Position numbers and translations under genes: made by a program. From the NCBI RefSeq assembly GCF_900114645.1, contig NZ_FOTR01000016.1:1-64000 (forward strand): DNA of 64,000 nt, written 5' to 3'. Each line of letters starts with the position of its first letter. The first letter of the stretch is position 1. Shown piece by piece: positions 48,653-57,151 of the stretch. A model generated the notes under the pieces. It did not search any database. It saw only the letters and a program-made list of their open reading frames with translations, and had not been told where the DNA came from. Source of the stretch: Gracilibacillus orientalis. Its GTDB lineage: Bacteria; Bacillota; Bacilli; Bacillales; Amphibacillaceae.

Positions 48653-48860
48653 TTACAATCTTATACTATTTCGTATCTATAATCAACCATTTAACCGCTA
48701 TTGGGAACGACTGATTTTATTCATTCCGATTGTTATTATACCACACTTAACACGTATTTATCGATTTATTAGTAAGATAAACCGCTCATAACCCACATCA
48801 GCCTTATTCGCAACTAGATAAAAACTGCGCAACAATGAAAATTCTTTCTTTATTAAAAAA

Positions 48861-48892
48861 ACAACAGCTACTTATAGAAAAGTAACTGTTGT
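48861..48892 (-). terminator. Terminator after the 63-codon ORF
   Basis: ACAACAG and CTGTTGT arms with inner TACTT/AAGTA pairs, followed on the reverse strand by TTTTTTTAAT. It lies 54 bp past the stop at 48947, which supports that small gene being transcribed. Confidence 0.75.
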
Positions 48893-48946
48893 ATCTTAGT
48901 GTCTATTTTCATTTCATTTATTTAAATTTCCTCTAACATCCAAATA

Positions 48947-49138
48947 TTATCTGTGAACTAAGCGGTCTACATCTTTCACAACTTCTTGGCTTTTTTGGTA
49001 GCTTGTTTCTCTTTCCCTTTCGATATCTAACCGTTGGGAGAGCTTACGGCTATACTCTGCATATCCTACCCCGTGCGACTGAAGCATCGCTTTTTCCATT
49101 TCCGTTGTATACTGTAGATGTAACTGGTCACTAATAAT
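48947..49138 (-). CDS. Small charged coiled-coil protein, non-AUG start
   Basis: Open frame of 63 codons from ATT 49138 to TAA 48947 with product SDQLHLQYTTEMEKAMLQSH, a central GVGYAEYSRKLSQRLDIERE and a Lys/Asp-rich C-terminus; highly helical. AAAGGA lies six to seven bases before the ATT pair, but no ATG, GTG or TTG is in frame there; the first ATG (49099) has no binding site. So either an ATT start is used or the start is mutated. Function unknown. Lies between suf and yusE. Confidence 0.45.
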   Translation of the reverse strand: MISDQLHLQYTTEMEKAMLQSHGVGYAEYSRKLSQRLDIERERETSYQKSQEVVKDVDRLVHR

Positions 49139-49296
49139 AAATCAATCCTTTCTTTTTTTGACAATTACAATTGTAACATCTTCTTACATAGTGACCAAAC
49201 TTGATGAAAGTAGATCTGTACAGATACACAACCACTTGTAATCATATATAACTAACAGAAAAATATATGATATAAATTCTTACAAAATACTTGATT

Positions 49297-49626
49297 TTAT
49301 TGCTGAATGCTCTGTTTTTGCTTCCAACCTTCCAAGACATTGTGTAATTTAGTTACCGATTCAAAAGCATACAGTTGATCAATTACCACGCCATCTTTTA
49401 CTAATAACAGAGCCGGTACACTCGTGATTTTTTGTTGCTCCATGAATTCCGGAAAAAAAGAAGCGTTCATCCGGAAAAAGGATTGTGCGTGATCTGCTTC
49501 TTCCAATATTGTTAACATTCGTTCTGCTAATTGACACGTCGCACAAAAAGGTGTGTGCACAAAGATGACCAGTGCTTCCTCATGATGTAACATGTTATTC
49601 CAATTTTCCTTATTTATATTAATCAT
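49297..49626 (-). CDS. yusE: Thioredoxin-like protein YusE
   Basis: 109 residues with a thioredoxin fold and active site C-x2-C, CATC, in HTPFCATCQLAERM (about residue 28-31), and VPALLLVKDG with the cis-proline. A cytoplasmic thiol-disulfide protein of unknown partner. Part of the yusE-yusF pair, separated by 17 bases. Confidence 0.9.
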   Translation of the reverse strand: MININKENWNNMLHHEEALVIFVHTPFCATCQLAERMLTILEEADHAQSFFRMNASFFPEFMEQQKITSVPALLLVKDGVVIDQLYAFESVTKLHNVLEGWKQKQSIQQ

Positions 49627-49643
49627 TACAATCTCCTTCTATA

Positions 49644-50003
49644 TTATAAATAATCTGGGTTGATCATGATATGTGATGAAACCAGTGCTACTGCTAACTC
49701 AGATTCAGGTGTAGCTGCAACTTCACGATACGATTTGTCAATATAAACATGAATCGCATGTGGTAATTCTTTGGATAATTGTTTTCTTAATTTCTTACCT
49801 GCATTATCTTCGTCAACTAATATATAAACATCACGATAATCCATATAGAACATTTCAATCAAATTTTCCAAGCGATCAACATTAATCGTACCATTAGTAC
49901 AGACAATATCTACTTCTTCATCTACTAATTTTGCCACTTTTTCTTTATCAGATCTACCCTCGACTATAATTACTTTTATTTCTTGTGTTGACAATTGGCT
50001 CAC
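49644..50003 (-). CDS. yusF: Toprim-domain protein YusF
   Basis: 119 residues with a small toprim fold: VIIVEGRSDKEKV (catalytic Glu), then VYILVDEDNAGKKLRKQLSK with the DxD pair. Such RNase M5-like toprim proteins cut or bind nucleic acids. The function of YusF is unknown. First gene of the pair with yusE. Confidence 0.9.
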   Translation of the reverse strand: MSQLSTQEIKVIIVEGRSDKEKVAKLVDEEVDIVCTNGTINVDRLENLIEMFYMDYRDVYILVDEDNAGKKLRKQLSKELPHAIHVYIDKSYREVAATPESELAVALVSSHIMINPDYL

Positions 50004-50104
50004 CTACTTCATCAAAGTTCAAATTAAACCAAAAGCTATTATTGTATTGTATGGATACAGGTAATCAAGTTATGACAGACTAATGATACTTAGTTAAAAA
50101 ATAT

Positions 50105-50127
50105 AGCATTCGCTATATGCGAATGCT
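50105..50127 (-). terminator. Terminator after gcvH
   Basis: AGCATTCGC-atata-GCGAATGCT, 9-bp perfect stem, followed on the reverse strand by ATATTTTTTAA; 10 bp past gcvH. Confidence 0.85.
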
Positions 50128-50136
50128 ACTAAATTG

Positions 50137-50520
50137 TTACTCTTCATTGATCATTTTATCATAATCTTCAGCTGATAATAAATCTTCTAATTCTGACTGG
50201 TTGCTAGGTTCTACCACAATCATCCATGCTTTCTCATATGGAGATTCGTTTACTAATTCTGGATTATCCTCTAATTCACTGTTTACTTCTACCACTTTAC
50301 CCGTTACAGGGGCATATAATTCTGAAACAGTCTTAACGGATTCAGCACTTCCAAATGGTTCACCTATTTTGATTTCATCTCCAACTTCTGGCAGCTCAAT
50401 AAACACAATATCTCCTAATTCTGATTGTGCATGATCTGTAACACCAATTCTTAACTTGCCATCTTCCTGATTCGCCCATTCATGTTCATTTGAATATAGA
50501 TATTTTTCAGGTAAACTCAT
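50137..50520 (-). CDS. gcvH: Glycine cleavage system H protein
   Basis: 127 residues. GcvH carries lipoate on the lysine in [15 protein letters not shown] (about K63), shuttling the aminomethyl group. In Firmicutes it also delivers lipoate to other enzymes, which explains its position away from the gcvPT genes. The neighbourhood yusF-gcvH-yusI matches Bacillus subtilis. Confidence 0.96.
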   Translation of the reverse strand: MSLPEKYLYSNEHEWANQEDGKLRIGVTDHAQSELGDIVFIELPEVGDEIKIGEPFGSAESVKTVSELYAPVTGKVVEVNSELEDNPELVNESPYEKAWMIVVEPSNQSELEDLLSAEDYDKMINEE

Positions 50521-50559
50521 GAAAAACCCTCCTAAATAGTTGCATTTTATAGTATTTTT

Positions 50560-50916
50560 TTAATTCCAAGTTTGCTCAAATGTTTCCTCTTTAAAACCAA
50601 CTGTCACTTGGTCTTTACCTACTGTCAAGGGTCGTTTCAATAACATACCGTCAGAAGCTAAATAATCCAACATTTCTTCTTCAGTAGCATCCTTCAATTT
50701 ATCCTTCAAACCTAATTCACGATATTTCTTTCCACTTGTGTTAAAGAATTTTTTATATGGTAAAGAACTTTTATCGATCATTTTTTTCAATTCTGTTTTG
50801 CTAGGTGGGTTGTCCACGATATGTACAGCTTCATAATCAACTTGATGTTCATCTAACCATTTCTTCGCCTTTTGACAGGTCCCACATTTAGGATACCAAT
50901 AAAACTGAACTGTCAT
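50560..50916 (-). CDS. yusI: ArsC/Spx-family protein YusI
   Basis: 118 residues of the ArsC/Spx family: N-terminal YPKCGTCQKAKKWLDEH with a CxxC pair at about residues 10-13 and the C-terminal LKRPLTVGKDQVTVGF. The CxxC and thioredoxin-like fold point to a redox role; it is not a proven arsenate reductase and it lacks Spx's RNA-polymerase contact features as far as can be seen. Monocistronic. Confidence 0.9.
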   Translation of the reverse strand: MTVQFYWYPKCGTCQKAKKWLDEHQVDYEAVHIVDNPPSKTELKKMIDKSSLPYKKFFNTSGKKYRELGLKDKLKDATEEEMLDYLASDGMLLKRPLTVGKDQVTVGFKEETFEQTWN

Positions 50917-51177
50917 GCATTACTCCTCCTCATTATCGTTGTTATTATTTTAACGAAAAAACCTGATAAAAATCAAATGATCGAGTTGGAATATCATAAC
51001 AATACCACAATCAAATACTTTTATGTATAACGTTTTACGAAGATGGCACAACCTATGACAGGCTTCAGCACTATAAACAACAAATATTCATCACTAATTT
51101 AATGTTTGGCGAAATAGGTGTATTTCTTTTATCTTTACGTATGATTTCTAGATTTTCCGGTCTTGATAATTTACAAA

Positions 51178-51192
51178 CCGTAATGATTACGA
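51178..51192 (+). promoter_or_regulatory. Zur box
   Basis: CCGTAAT-G-ATTACGA, 7-1-7 inverted repeat, differs from the perfect TCGTAAT-N-ATTACGA by one base. It lies 38 bp upstream of the znuC ATG at a place where it would block the promoter, and the operon itself encodes Zur, so negative autoregulation is expected. Confidence 0.8.
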
Positions 51193-51229
51193 TAAAATAT
51201 GAACAGATTGAAAAACGAAGGTGATAATT

Positions 51230-51982
51230 ATGTCAAAACCAATTGTTGAGATGAAGAATGTCAGCTTTCATTATGGCGATCGGCAAGCTTTGTCAGATGT
51301 CAATTTTATCATAAATGAAGGTGACTTCATTGGACTCGTAGGGCCGAATGGTGGAGGAAAAACAACGCTAATCAAACTATTACTTGGGATGGAAAAGCAA
51401 ACTAATGGGACGATTCAGCTTTTCGGTCAACCGATTCACAAATTTAAAGAAAAAAATAAATTAAGTTATGTTTCTCAAAAAGCAAACACTTTTAACCGTG
51501 GTTTCCCTGCCACAGTGGAAGAAGTTGTTACAATGGGACTCACTGCAAAGCTAGGCTATTTTAGACGATTATCACGTCAGCATAAAAAGCGCATTTACGA
51601 AGCTGTAGAAAAAGTAGGAATGACCGGTTATCTTTCTGAAAATATTGGAGAACTGTCAGGAGGACAGCAACAGCGGATTTTTATCGCTAGGGCACTTGTC
51701 AGTAATCCACAATTAATAATCTTGGATGAGCCTACAGTTGGTGTTGATGCTGAAAATGTAGAGAAGTTTTTTGAGCTCTTACATGAATTAAATAAACAAA
51801 ACATTACCTTGTTATTAATAACACATGATATTGGAACAATGACACATCATGCCTCTAGAGTGGCTTGTTTGAACAAAACATTGCATTTTCATGGTAATCC
51901 AAATGAGTTTCAAACCCTATCCAAAGATCAATTATCGGATTTTTATGGCCACCCGCTAAATCTAGTGACCCACGAGCATTAA
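51230..51982 (+). CDS. znuC: Zinc ABC transporter ATPase
   Basis: 250 residues from ATG 51230 (MSKPIVEMKNVSFHYGDRQA), after GAAGGTGATAATT. ABC ATPase: Walker A GPNGGGKTT (about 38-46), signature LSGGQQQR, Walker B LIILDEPT, H-loop ITHD. It energises zinc uptake with the permease. No zinc-binding lipoprotein gene (znuA) is adjacent; it must be elsewhere. Confidence 0.93.
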   Translation: MSKPIVEMKNVSFHYGDRQALSDVNFIINEGDFIGLVGPNGGGKTTLIKLLLGMEKQTNGTIQLFGQPIHKFKEKNKLSYVSQKANTFNRGFPATVEEVVTMGLTAKLGYFRRLSRQHKKRIYEAVEKVGMTGYLSENIGELSGGQQQRIFIARALVSNPQLIILDEPTVGVDAENVEKFFELLHELNKQNITLLLITHDIGTMTHHASRVACLNKTLHFHGNPNEFQTLSKDQLSDFYGHPLNLVTHEH

Positions 51983-51995
51983 TGGAGGAACAAAT

Positions 51996-52859
51996 ATGTT
52001 AACGAATTTATTAGAGTATGAGTTTTTAAGGAACACCTTTTTAACTGGAATCATTATCGGTATCATCGCTCCATTACTGGGCGCCTTTGTTGTAGTACGT
52101 AGATTATCTCTAATTGCTGATGCATTATCTCACGTTACACTTGCAGGGATTGCTTTTGGACTGCTACTAGAAAAAAAGACAGGTGCAATGCTGATCACCC
52201 CCTTTTATTCGGGTTTAGGATTTTCCATTATAGGTTCTGTAATTGTTGAACGCTTGCGCCGTGTTTACACCGCATTTCAGGAGTTAGCCATCCCTATTAT
52301 TTTGTCCGGCGGCGTTGGTTTAAGTGTTATTTTTATTTCGATGGCCAATGGATTTAATACAGACTTGTATAATTATTTATTTGGCTCTGTTTCAGCGGTA
52401 AGTAGGCACGATCTATACAGTATTATCATCATAGCGATTATCGTTTGTACGGTTATCTTTTTATTATATAAGGAACTATTTTTACTATCCTTTGATGAAG
52501 AGCAAGCAGTTGTTACTGGTATACATGCTAAAAGAATTCATTTTGTTTTTATTGTATTAACTGCACTTGTGATTGCCGCTTCGATTCGTATTGTTGGTGT
52601 TCTATTAGTTTCCGCATTAATGACGTTACCAGTTGCAGCAAGTATTCGTATCGCAAAAGGATTTAAACAAACGATTATTTATGCGATAATATATGGAGAA
52701 ACAGCTGTTATTTTAGGATTAGTATCTGGTTACTATTTAGAGATACCACCAGGTGGTACCATTGTTATGCTTCTCATCCTTTTATTAATAACTACCATAG
52801 TAACCAAAAGAGTAATAGAAAATCTAAAAAGTAGAAAGCATCGTTTAAAGACGGGGTGA
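51996..52859 (+). CDS. znuB: Zinc ABC transporter permease
   Basis: 287 residues, eight to nine membrane helices, of the manganese/zinc ABC-3 permease family: [67 protein letters not shown]. Preceded by GGAGG. It follows znuC by 13 bases. Confidence 0.93.
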   Translation: MLTNLLEYEFLRNTFLTGIIIGIIAPLLGAFVVVRRLSLIADALSHVTLAGIAFGLLLEKKTGAMLITPFYSGLGFSIIGSVIVERLRRVYTAFQELAIPIILSGGVGLSVIFISMANGFNTDLYNYLFGSVSAVSRHDLYSIIIIAIIVCTVIFLLYKELFLLSFDEEQAVVTGIHAKRIHFVFIVLTALVIAASIRIVGVLLVSALMTLPVAASIRIAKGFKQTIIYAIIYGETAVILGLVSGYYLEIPPGGTIVMLLILLLITTIVTKRVIENLKSRKHRLKTG

Positions 52860-52863
52860 TCGA

Positions 52864-53271
52864 ATGAATACAAACGAAGCACTTGGCATATTAAAAGAAA
52901 AAGGCTATAAATATACGGATAAACGAAAACATATGATCGATTTCTTTGTAGACGAAAATCGTTATTGTACAGCAAAAGATTTATTGGAGAATATGGAGCC
53001 AAACTACGAAGGAATAAGCTTTGATACGATTTATAGAAACCTACATTTATTTGATCAATTAGGTATCTTAGAATCCACCGAACTAAATGGTGAAAAGCAC
53101 TTTAGACTTAAATGTGACCACCACCATCATCATCATTTTATTTGCAAAAACTGTGGTGTTACAAAAGAAATCCACCATTGTCCGATGGATCAGCTATCAG
53201 AGGAATTAAAGCCCTATATGATTGACGATCATAAGTTTGAAATTTACGGATTTTGTCCAACATGTCAATAA
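52864..53271 (+). CDS. zur: Zinc uptake regulator Zur (Fur family)
   Basis: 135 residues with the Fur fold: winged helix (residues 1-75: [36 protein letters not shown]) and dimer domain with a run of six histidines after CD (about 92-98) and two CxxC zinc sites (CKNC; CPTC). Its operon with znuCB and the Zur box upstream identify it as Zur and not Fur or PerR. Four bases after znuB; overlaps crcB. Confidence 0.93.
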   Translation: MNTNEALGILKEKGYKYTDKRKHMIDFFVDENRYCTAKDLLENMEPNYEGISFDTIYRNLHLFDQLGILESTELNGEKHFRLKCDHHHHHHFICKNCGVTKEIHHCPMDQLSEELKPYMIDDHKFEIYGFCPTCQ

Positions 53272-53657
53272 AAGCAAAGCAAGTAAAGCTTTTTTTGGCT
53301 GTTGGGATTGGTGGTGTGCTCGGAGCTCTTCTCCGTTATATCATAGCAGAATCCGTATCATTTATCAGCTTACCTATTGGCACAACAATTGCTAATTTAA
53401 TCGGATGCTTTGTATTAGCATATGCTGCATTTCATCCTTTTTTTAAAAATAAACTGCCACCATACATTTTCACAGCATTTACAACAGGATTGTTGGGGTC
53501 TTTCACGACTTTTTCCACCTTTATAGCGGAGAGTGTGTTGCTTTTGGATAAAAGCATGACATGGCTAATTCTTTATCTGTCGATACAAATTTTCGGTGGT
53601 GTAGGTTTATGTTTTATTGGTGCCAGGTTAGCAATCAGTAAGGAGAAGATCGTATGA
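53262..53657 (+). CDS. crcB: Fluoride channel CrcB, first copy
   Basis: 131 residues from ATG 53262 ([20 protein letters not shown]), which lies inside the end of zur; a longer TTG start exists. Four-helix Fluc-type fluoride channel: [44 protein letters not shown]. It exports fluoride passively as a dual-topology or heteromeric channel. It works with the next copy. Coupling to a zinc operon is unusual. Confidence 0.9.
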   Translation: MSIKAKQVKLFLAVGIGGVLGALLRYIIAESVSFISLPIGTTIANLIGCFVLAYAAFHPFFKNKLPPYIFTAFTTGLLGSFTTFSTFIAESVLLLDKSMTWLILYLSIQIFGGVGLCFIGARLAISKEKIV

Positions 53658-54016
53658 GCTATTTGTTTGTTGGTTTAGGCGGCTTCATTGGTGCCATATT
53701 AAGATATATGTTAAGCCTGCGATTTAATACAAGTAAATATTGGTTACCTGTGGGTACATTGCTTGCCAATTTCACAGGTAGTATCCTTTTCGCTTATACC
53801 TATTTATTTTATCAAGCAGAATGGATCTCATTATGGACATGGAGCTTTTTAGGTGTAGGAATTTGTGGAGCTTTTACGACTTACTCCACTTTTAGTGTGG
53901 AAGTCGTTGAAATGTTGGAACAAAAACAGTGGAATAAAGCTATCTTTTATCTGTTTGGATCAGTTGGAATCAGTTTTATTACAGTATTCACGATATGGAA
54001 AATCATTATTTTATAA
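53654..54016 (+). CDS. crcB: Fluoride channel CrcB, second copy
   Basis: 120 residues; start overlaps the first copy by four bases (ATGA). GGFIGAILRYMLSLRF, GTLLANFTGSILFAY and FTTYSTFSVEVVEML match CrcB. In organisms with two adjacent copies the proteins form a heterodimeric channel with opposite topologies. It ends within the convergent uspA stop (11-bp overlap). Confidence 0.9.
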   Translation: MSYLFVGLGGFIGAILRYMLSLRFNTSKYWLPVGTLLANFTGSILFAYTYLFYQAEWISLWTWSFLGVGICGAFTTYSTFSVEVVEMLEQKQWNKAIFYLFGSVGISFITVFTIWKIIIL

Positions 54017-54407
54017 TCAGGATTGGGCAGTTGATATGTTTAACTGTTTTATGACTGATGCTTCCTAAAACCATTTCTTGAAATTTATTTAATCCCCTGC
54101 TCCCTATAATACAAAGGTCAACTTCTTCACGCTTAGCATATTTCACAATTTCATGTTTGGGGTCACCTATTAAAATAATAGTACGAAAATGAACATTTGC
54201 CTGCTTCAATTTTTGCTTGGTTAATTTTAATTTCTCCTCTACCAATCTTGCTAAATTGATCGATTGTTTTCCTTTCTTTTCTTCGTTCATGACAATAACA
54301 ATATCTAACCGATATTCTGATACACTTTCCACAAATTTTATGGCATGGTCTGTAGCCCTCAATGCATGCTCAGATCCATCTGCAGCAAGAATTATTCTTT
54401 GATACAT
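54006..54407 (-). CDS. UspA-family universal stress protein
   Basis: 133 residues. UspA fold with ATP-binding motif IGDPKHEIVKYAKREEVDLC then IIGSRGLNKFQEMVLGSISH (G-2x-G-9x-G-S type). Probably an ATP-binding stress protein in the cytoplasm; the role is unknown. Convergent with crcB. Confidence 0.9.
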   Translation of the reverse strand: MYQRIILAADGSEHALRATDHAIKFVESVSEYRLDIVIVMNEEKKGKQSINLARLVEEKLKLTKQKLKQANVHFRTIILIGDPKHEIVKYAKREEVDLCIIGSRGLNKFQEMVLGSISHKTVKHINCPILIIK

Positions 54408-54580
54408 CCCGCACTCTTCCTTTCCAACTCATTCTATTATAACAAAATCACCCTCCACTTTGAAAGCGTTATCTTAATTATGTTAGTAATTTTTTACAAT
54501 CATTTAACATAATCCTGTTGTTCTTTACATTTTTTCGACATATGTTTGAAGTGAGGAATAGTTCCTAGGGGGGAGACAAT

Positions 54581-55726
54581 ATGAAAATTGCTATCTTTAC
54601 TGATACCTTTCTTCCAGATGTTAATGGTGTTGCCAAGACACTGGGCCGTTTTACGAAGTATTTAGACCAAAGTCACCATTCTTATATTGTGATATCACCA
54701 AAGCAAACTAAAAAAGAAATAAGCGCTGGGCAAATTTACCGTCAATCCAGTTTTCCGTTTCCGCTTTATAAAGATTGTCGTATATCTTTACCAAATACCA
54801 TGCATTTAAAAGAAATCATAAAAAAATTCCAACCCGATATCATCCATGTTGCAACACCGTTTTCGATTGGTTTAACTGGGCTTCACCTCGCAAAAAAATA
54901 TAATATTCCCATTGTTGGATCTTACCATACTGATTTTGATCATTATTTAAAATACTATCATTTAACCTTATTATCGAAAGCACTCTGGCGTTATATGGAA
55001 TGGTTCCATCAACCATTACTTCGTATTTTCGTACCATCCGCTGTTACCTATGATCAATTACAAAAAAAAGGCTTTCAGCATTTGCAAATTTGGCAACGTG
55101 GTGTTGATATGAACATTTTCCATCCATATTACTCTACTGATGAAGTCAGAAAGAAATATAACATTAAAGAACGTTATATTTTAAGTTATGTTGGTCGATT
55201 AGCCCCAGAGAAAAACGTAGAGTTACTTCCAAAGATTGCAAAACAACTACCACCCGAACTACAAGAAAACGTTCATTGGCTCATTATTGGTGACGGTCCA
55301 TCTAAAAGCAGCCTGAGAAATGACTGGCAGCAAAATGTAACATATACAGGATTCTTACCACAAAAAGAGGTTGCCAAAATTGTTTCTGCCAGTGATTTAT
55401 TTGTATTTCCTTCTGAAACAGAAACATTCGGAAATGTAGTTTTAGAAGCGTTAGCGACAGGAACACCAGTTGTTGCTGCAAATGAAGGTGGTGTAAAAAA
55501 TATAGTTCAAGAGGGTTTTACCGGTAAGTTGTGTAATAGCAACCATTTAGACTCATTTGTGAACGCTATTGATTCAATATTAAATGATGAAGATTGGCGA
55601 TATCAATTGACACAAAATGCTGTTCGCTACGCGCAAAAGCAACGATGGGAAGACCGTTTTGAAGAATTAATCAGCACTTATCAGTTTATATTAGAAGAAA
55701 CAAAATCCAAACAAAAGCATGCTTAA
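54581..55726 (+). CDS. GT4 glycosyltransferase
   Basis: 381 residues; ATG 54581 follows GGGGGGAGA. GT-B retaining family 4: N-terminal IAIFTDTFLPDVNGVAKTLG (glycine-rich acceptor loop), RQSSFPFPLY, HVATPFSIGLTGLHLA, and the C-terminal donor domain FPSETETFGNVVLEALATGT with the E-x7-E motif. Similar to transferases that make glucosyl- or mannosyl-diacylglycerol; the acceptor cannot be told. Own transcription unit with a terminator. Confidence 0.88.
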   Translation: MKIAIFTDTFLPDVNGVAKTLGRFTKYLDQSHHSYIVISPKQTKKEISAGQIYRQSSFPFPLYKDCRISLPNTMHLKEIIKKFQPDIIHVATPFSIGLTGLHLAKKYNIPIVGSYHTDFDHYLKYYHLTLLSKALWRYMEWFHQPLLRIFVPSAVTYDQLQKKGFQHLQIWQRGVDMNIFHPYYSTDEVRKKYNIKERYILSYVGRLAPEKNVELLPKIAKQLPPELQENVHWLIIGDGPSKSSLRNDWQQNVTYTGFLPQKEVAKIVSASDLFVFPSETETFGNVVLEALATGTPVVAANEGGVKNIVQEGFTGKLCNSNHLDSFVNAIDSILNDEDWRYQLTQNAVRYAQKQRWEDRFEELISTYQFILEETKSKQKHA

Positions 55727-55745
55727 ACAATTAAGCATGCTTTTT
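55713..55745 (+). terminator. Terminator after the GT4 gene
   Basis: AAAAGCATGCTTAA-acaa-TTAAGCATGCTTTT, 14-bp perfect stem. The next 60 bases (from 55747) begin GAGGCTGAAGCGTTCCCC, which resembles part of the palindromic elements at 22 and 61 kb. Confidence 0.9.
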
Positions 55746-55843
55746 GAGGAGGCTGAAGCGTTCCCCAACGGCATAGAAAACACTACAAAAGCGAACTTTG
55801 CTTGAAGTTGCCACTGCAAATTCTTAGCATAATTAAGCCTTCT

Positions 55844-57001
55844 TTACGAAAATGCGTTTTTCGCTAATGAGGAGATGACCATATCATCCATTGGAGGGTT
55901 ATGGAGTCCTGCTCGCACATCACGGTAATATTGCTCAAACGGCATATTTTTAGATAACCCGCGACCTCCAGCAATTCGCATCACGAGATCGACCACTTCA
56001 TTTGCACTATTAGTTGCGACTAGTTTAACAGCACCTAGTTCTTTCATTAGTTGTCCACGTTTATCCGGATATGTATCCCATTTTTCTGCAACACTATACA
56101 TAAAGTAACGTGCTTGTAATAGTTTTAAATCTATTTCTCCCACTTTATTACGCACGTGCTCTACTTCAGATATCGGCTTATCTAAGCTGTTTGGTTGAAA
56201 TTCTTTGGCAAATTGAATGACATCATTACGTGCTGCAAGCGCAATACCCAAATAACAGGCCGGAATATGTAATAACCAACCTTTTGGACCCGGTCTCTTC
56301 GGTTTATCATTTAATTCTACTAAATTTTCTTTTGGTACTCGTACGTTCTCTAGTATTAAGTCATCACTACCGGTTCCACGCATACCTAAAGTATCCCATG
56401 TTTTGTCCACACGAAGACCTTCTGTTTCTTTTGGAATCAGAATGGAACCAACAGCATCTTTATCTTTCACATAAGCTGTTACAATATAATAATCCAACAC
56501 CAATGCCATCGTTGTAAATGTCTTTTTACCATTAATGACATATTCTTCACCATCTAAAGTAGCAGTTGTTTCAGGAATGCCGCCTCGCGTTGGACTTCCA
56601 GTTGCAGGTTCTGTCGCACAACGGTTTATTAATTTTTGATTTCCCCCTACTTCTTTGGCTATATAATCATATTTTTCAGGTTCCCATAATTTCTCTTCGC
56701 TCAACTCTTTGACTACCCCTAAATGCCAACCTACAGATAAAGCAGTTGCACCATCGCCTTCTGCTAATTTTTCTTGCATTAGCAAAAATTCATATAAGGA
56801 TAATGCTTCTCCTCCATATTCCTTTGGTAAAGTTAATGATAAATAGTTTTCATCTCGTAAATCTTTGATACTTGCTTTCGGTAAAGTTGCTTCACTATCG
56901 GCTTGTTGTTTTCTGTTTTTTAGTTTCTTTGCTAATTGCTCTGCTTTATGGTAAAGCATTTCATGACGGTCTGTCTGAAGAAAATTACTTGACAAGTCCA
57001 T
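55844..57001 (-). CDS. Acyl-CoA dehydrogenase-family flavoprotein
   Basis: 385 residues with three acyl-CoA dehydrogenase domains: helical N-terminus, beta-barrel middle (CATEPATGSPTRGG, YVINGKKTFTTMAL) and helical C-terminus (ELGAVKLVATNSANEVVDLV then MRIAGGRGLSKNMPFEQYYR). The Glu-base position typical of short- or medium-chain enzymes is not evident, so it may belong to the YdbM-like or sulfur-acquisition oxidoreductases that use FMN or FAD. Substrate unknown. Single gene. Confidence 0.82.
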   Translation of the reverse strand: MDLSSNFLQTDRHEMLYHKAEQLAKKLKNRKQQADSEATLPKASIKDLRDENYLSLTLPKEYGGEALSLYEFLLMQEKLAEGDGATALSVGWHLGVVKELSEEKLWEPEKYDYIAKEVGGNQKLINRCATEPATGSPTRGGIPETTATLDGEEYVINGKKTFTTMALVLDYYIVTAYVKDKDAVGSILIPKETEGLRVDKTWDTLGMRGTGSDDLILENVRVPKENLVELNDKPKRPGPKGWLLHIPACYLGIALAARNDVIQFAKEFQPNSLDKPISEVEHVRNKVGEIDLKLLQARYFMYSVAEKWDTYPDKRGQLMKELGAVKLVATNSANEVVDLVMRIAGGRGLSKNMPFEQYYRDVRAGLHNPPMDDMVISSLAKNAFS

Positions 57002-57151
57002 ACTCTAACCTCCTTTTGTTGCTACTTTGATGATAGCGAACTATCTTCACTTTTACCACTAATCTACTCAAATAACAATCAATGAAGATGTGTATACTTA
57101 AAGCTCAAACCACACATACTATGCTTAACTTTCGACTAAGAGGTATCTATC

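Noticed and set aside
51000-51230. Fluoride riboswitch controlling the crcB pair
   Set aside because: The upstream region has a Zur box but none of the crcB-motif conserved sequence; none is seen before crcB either.
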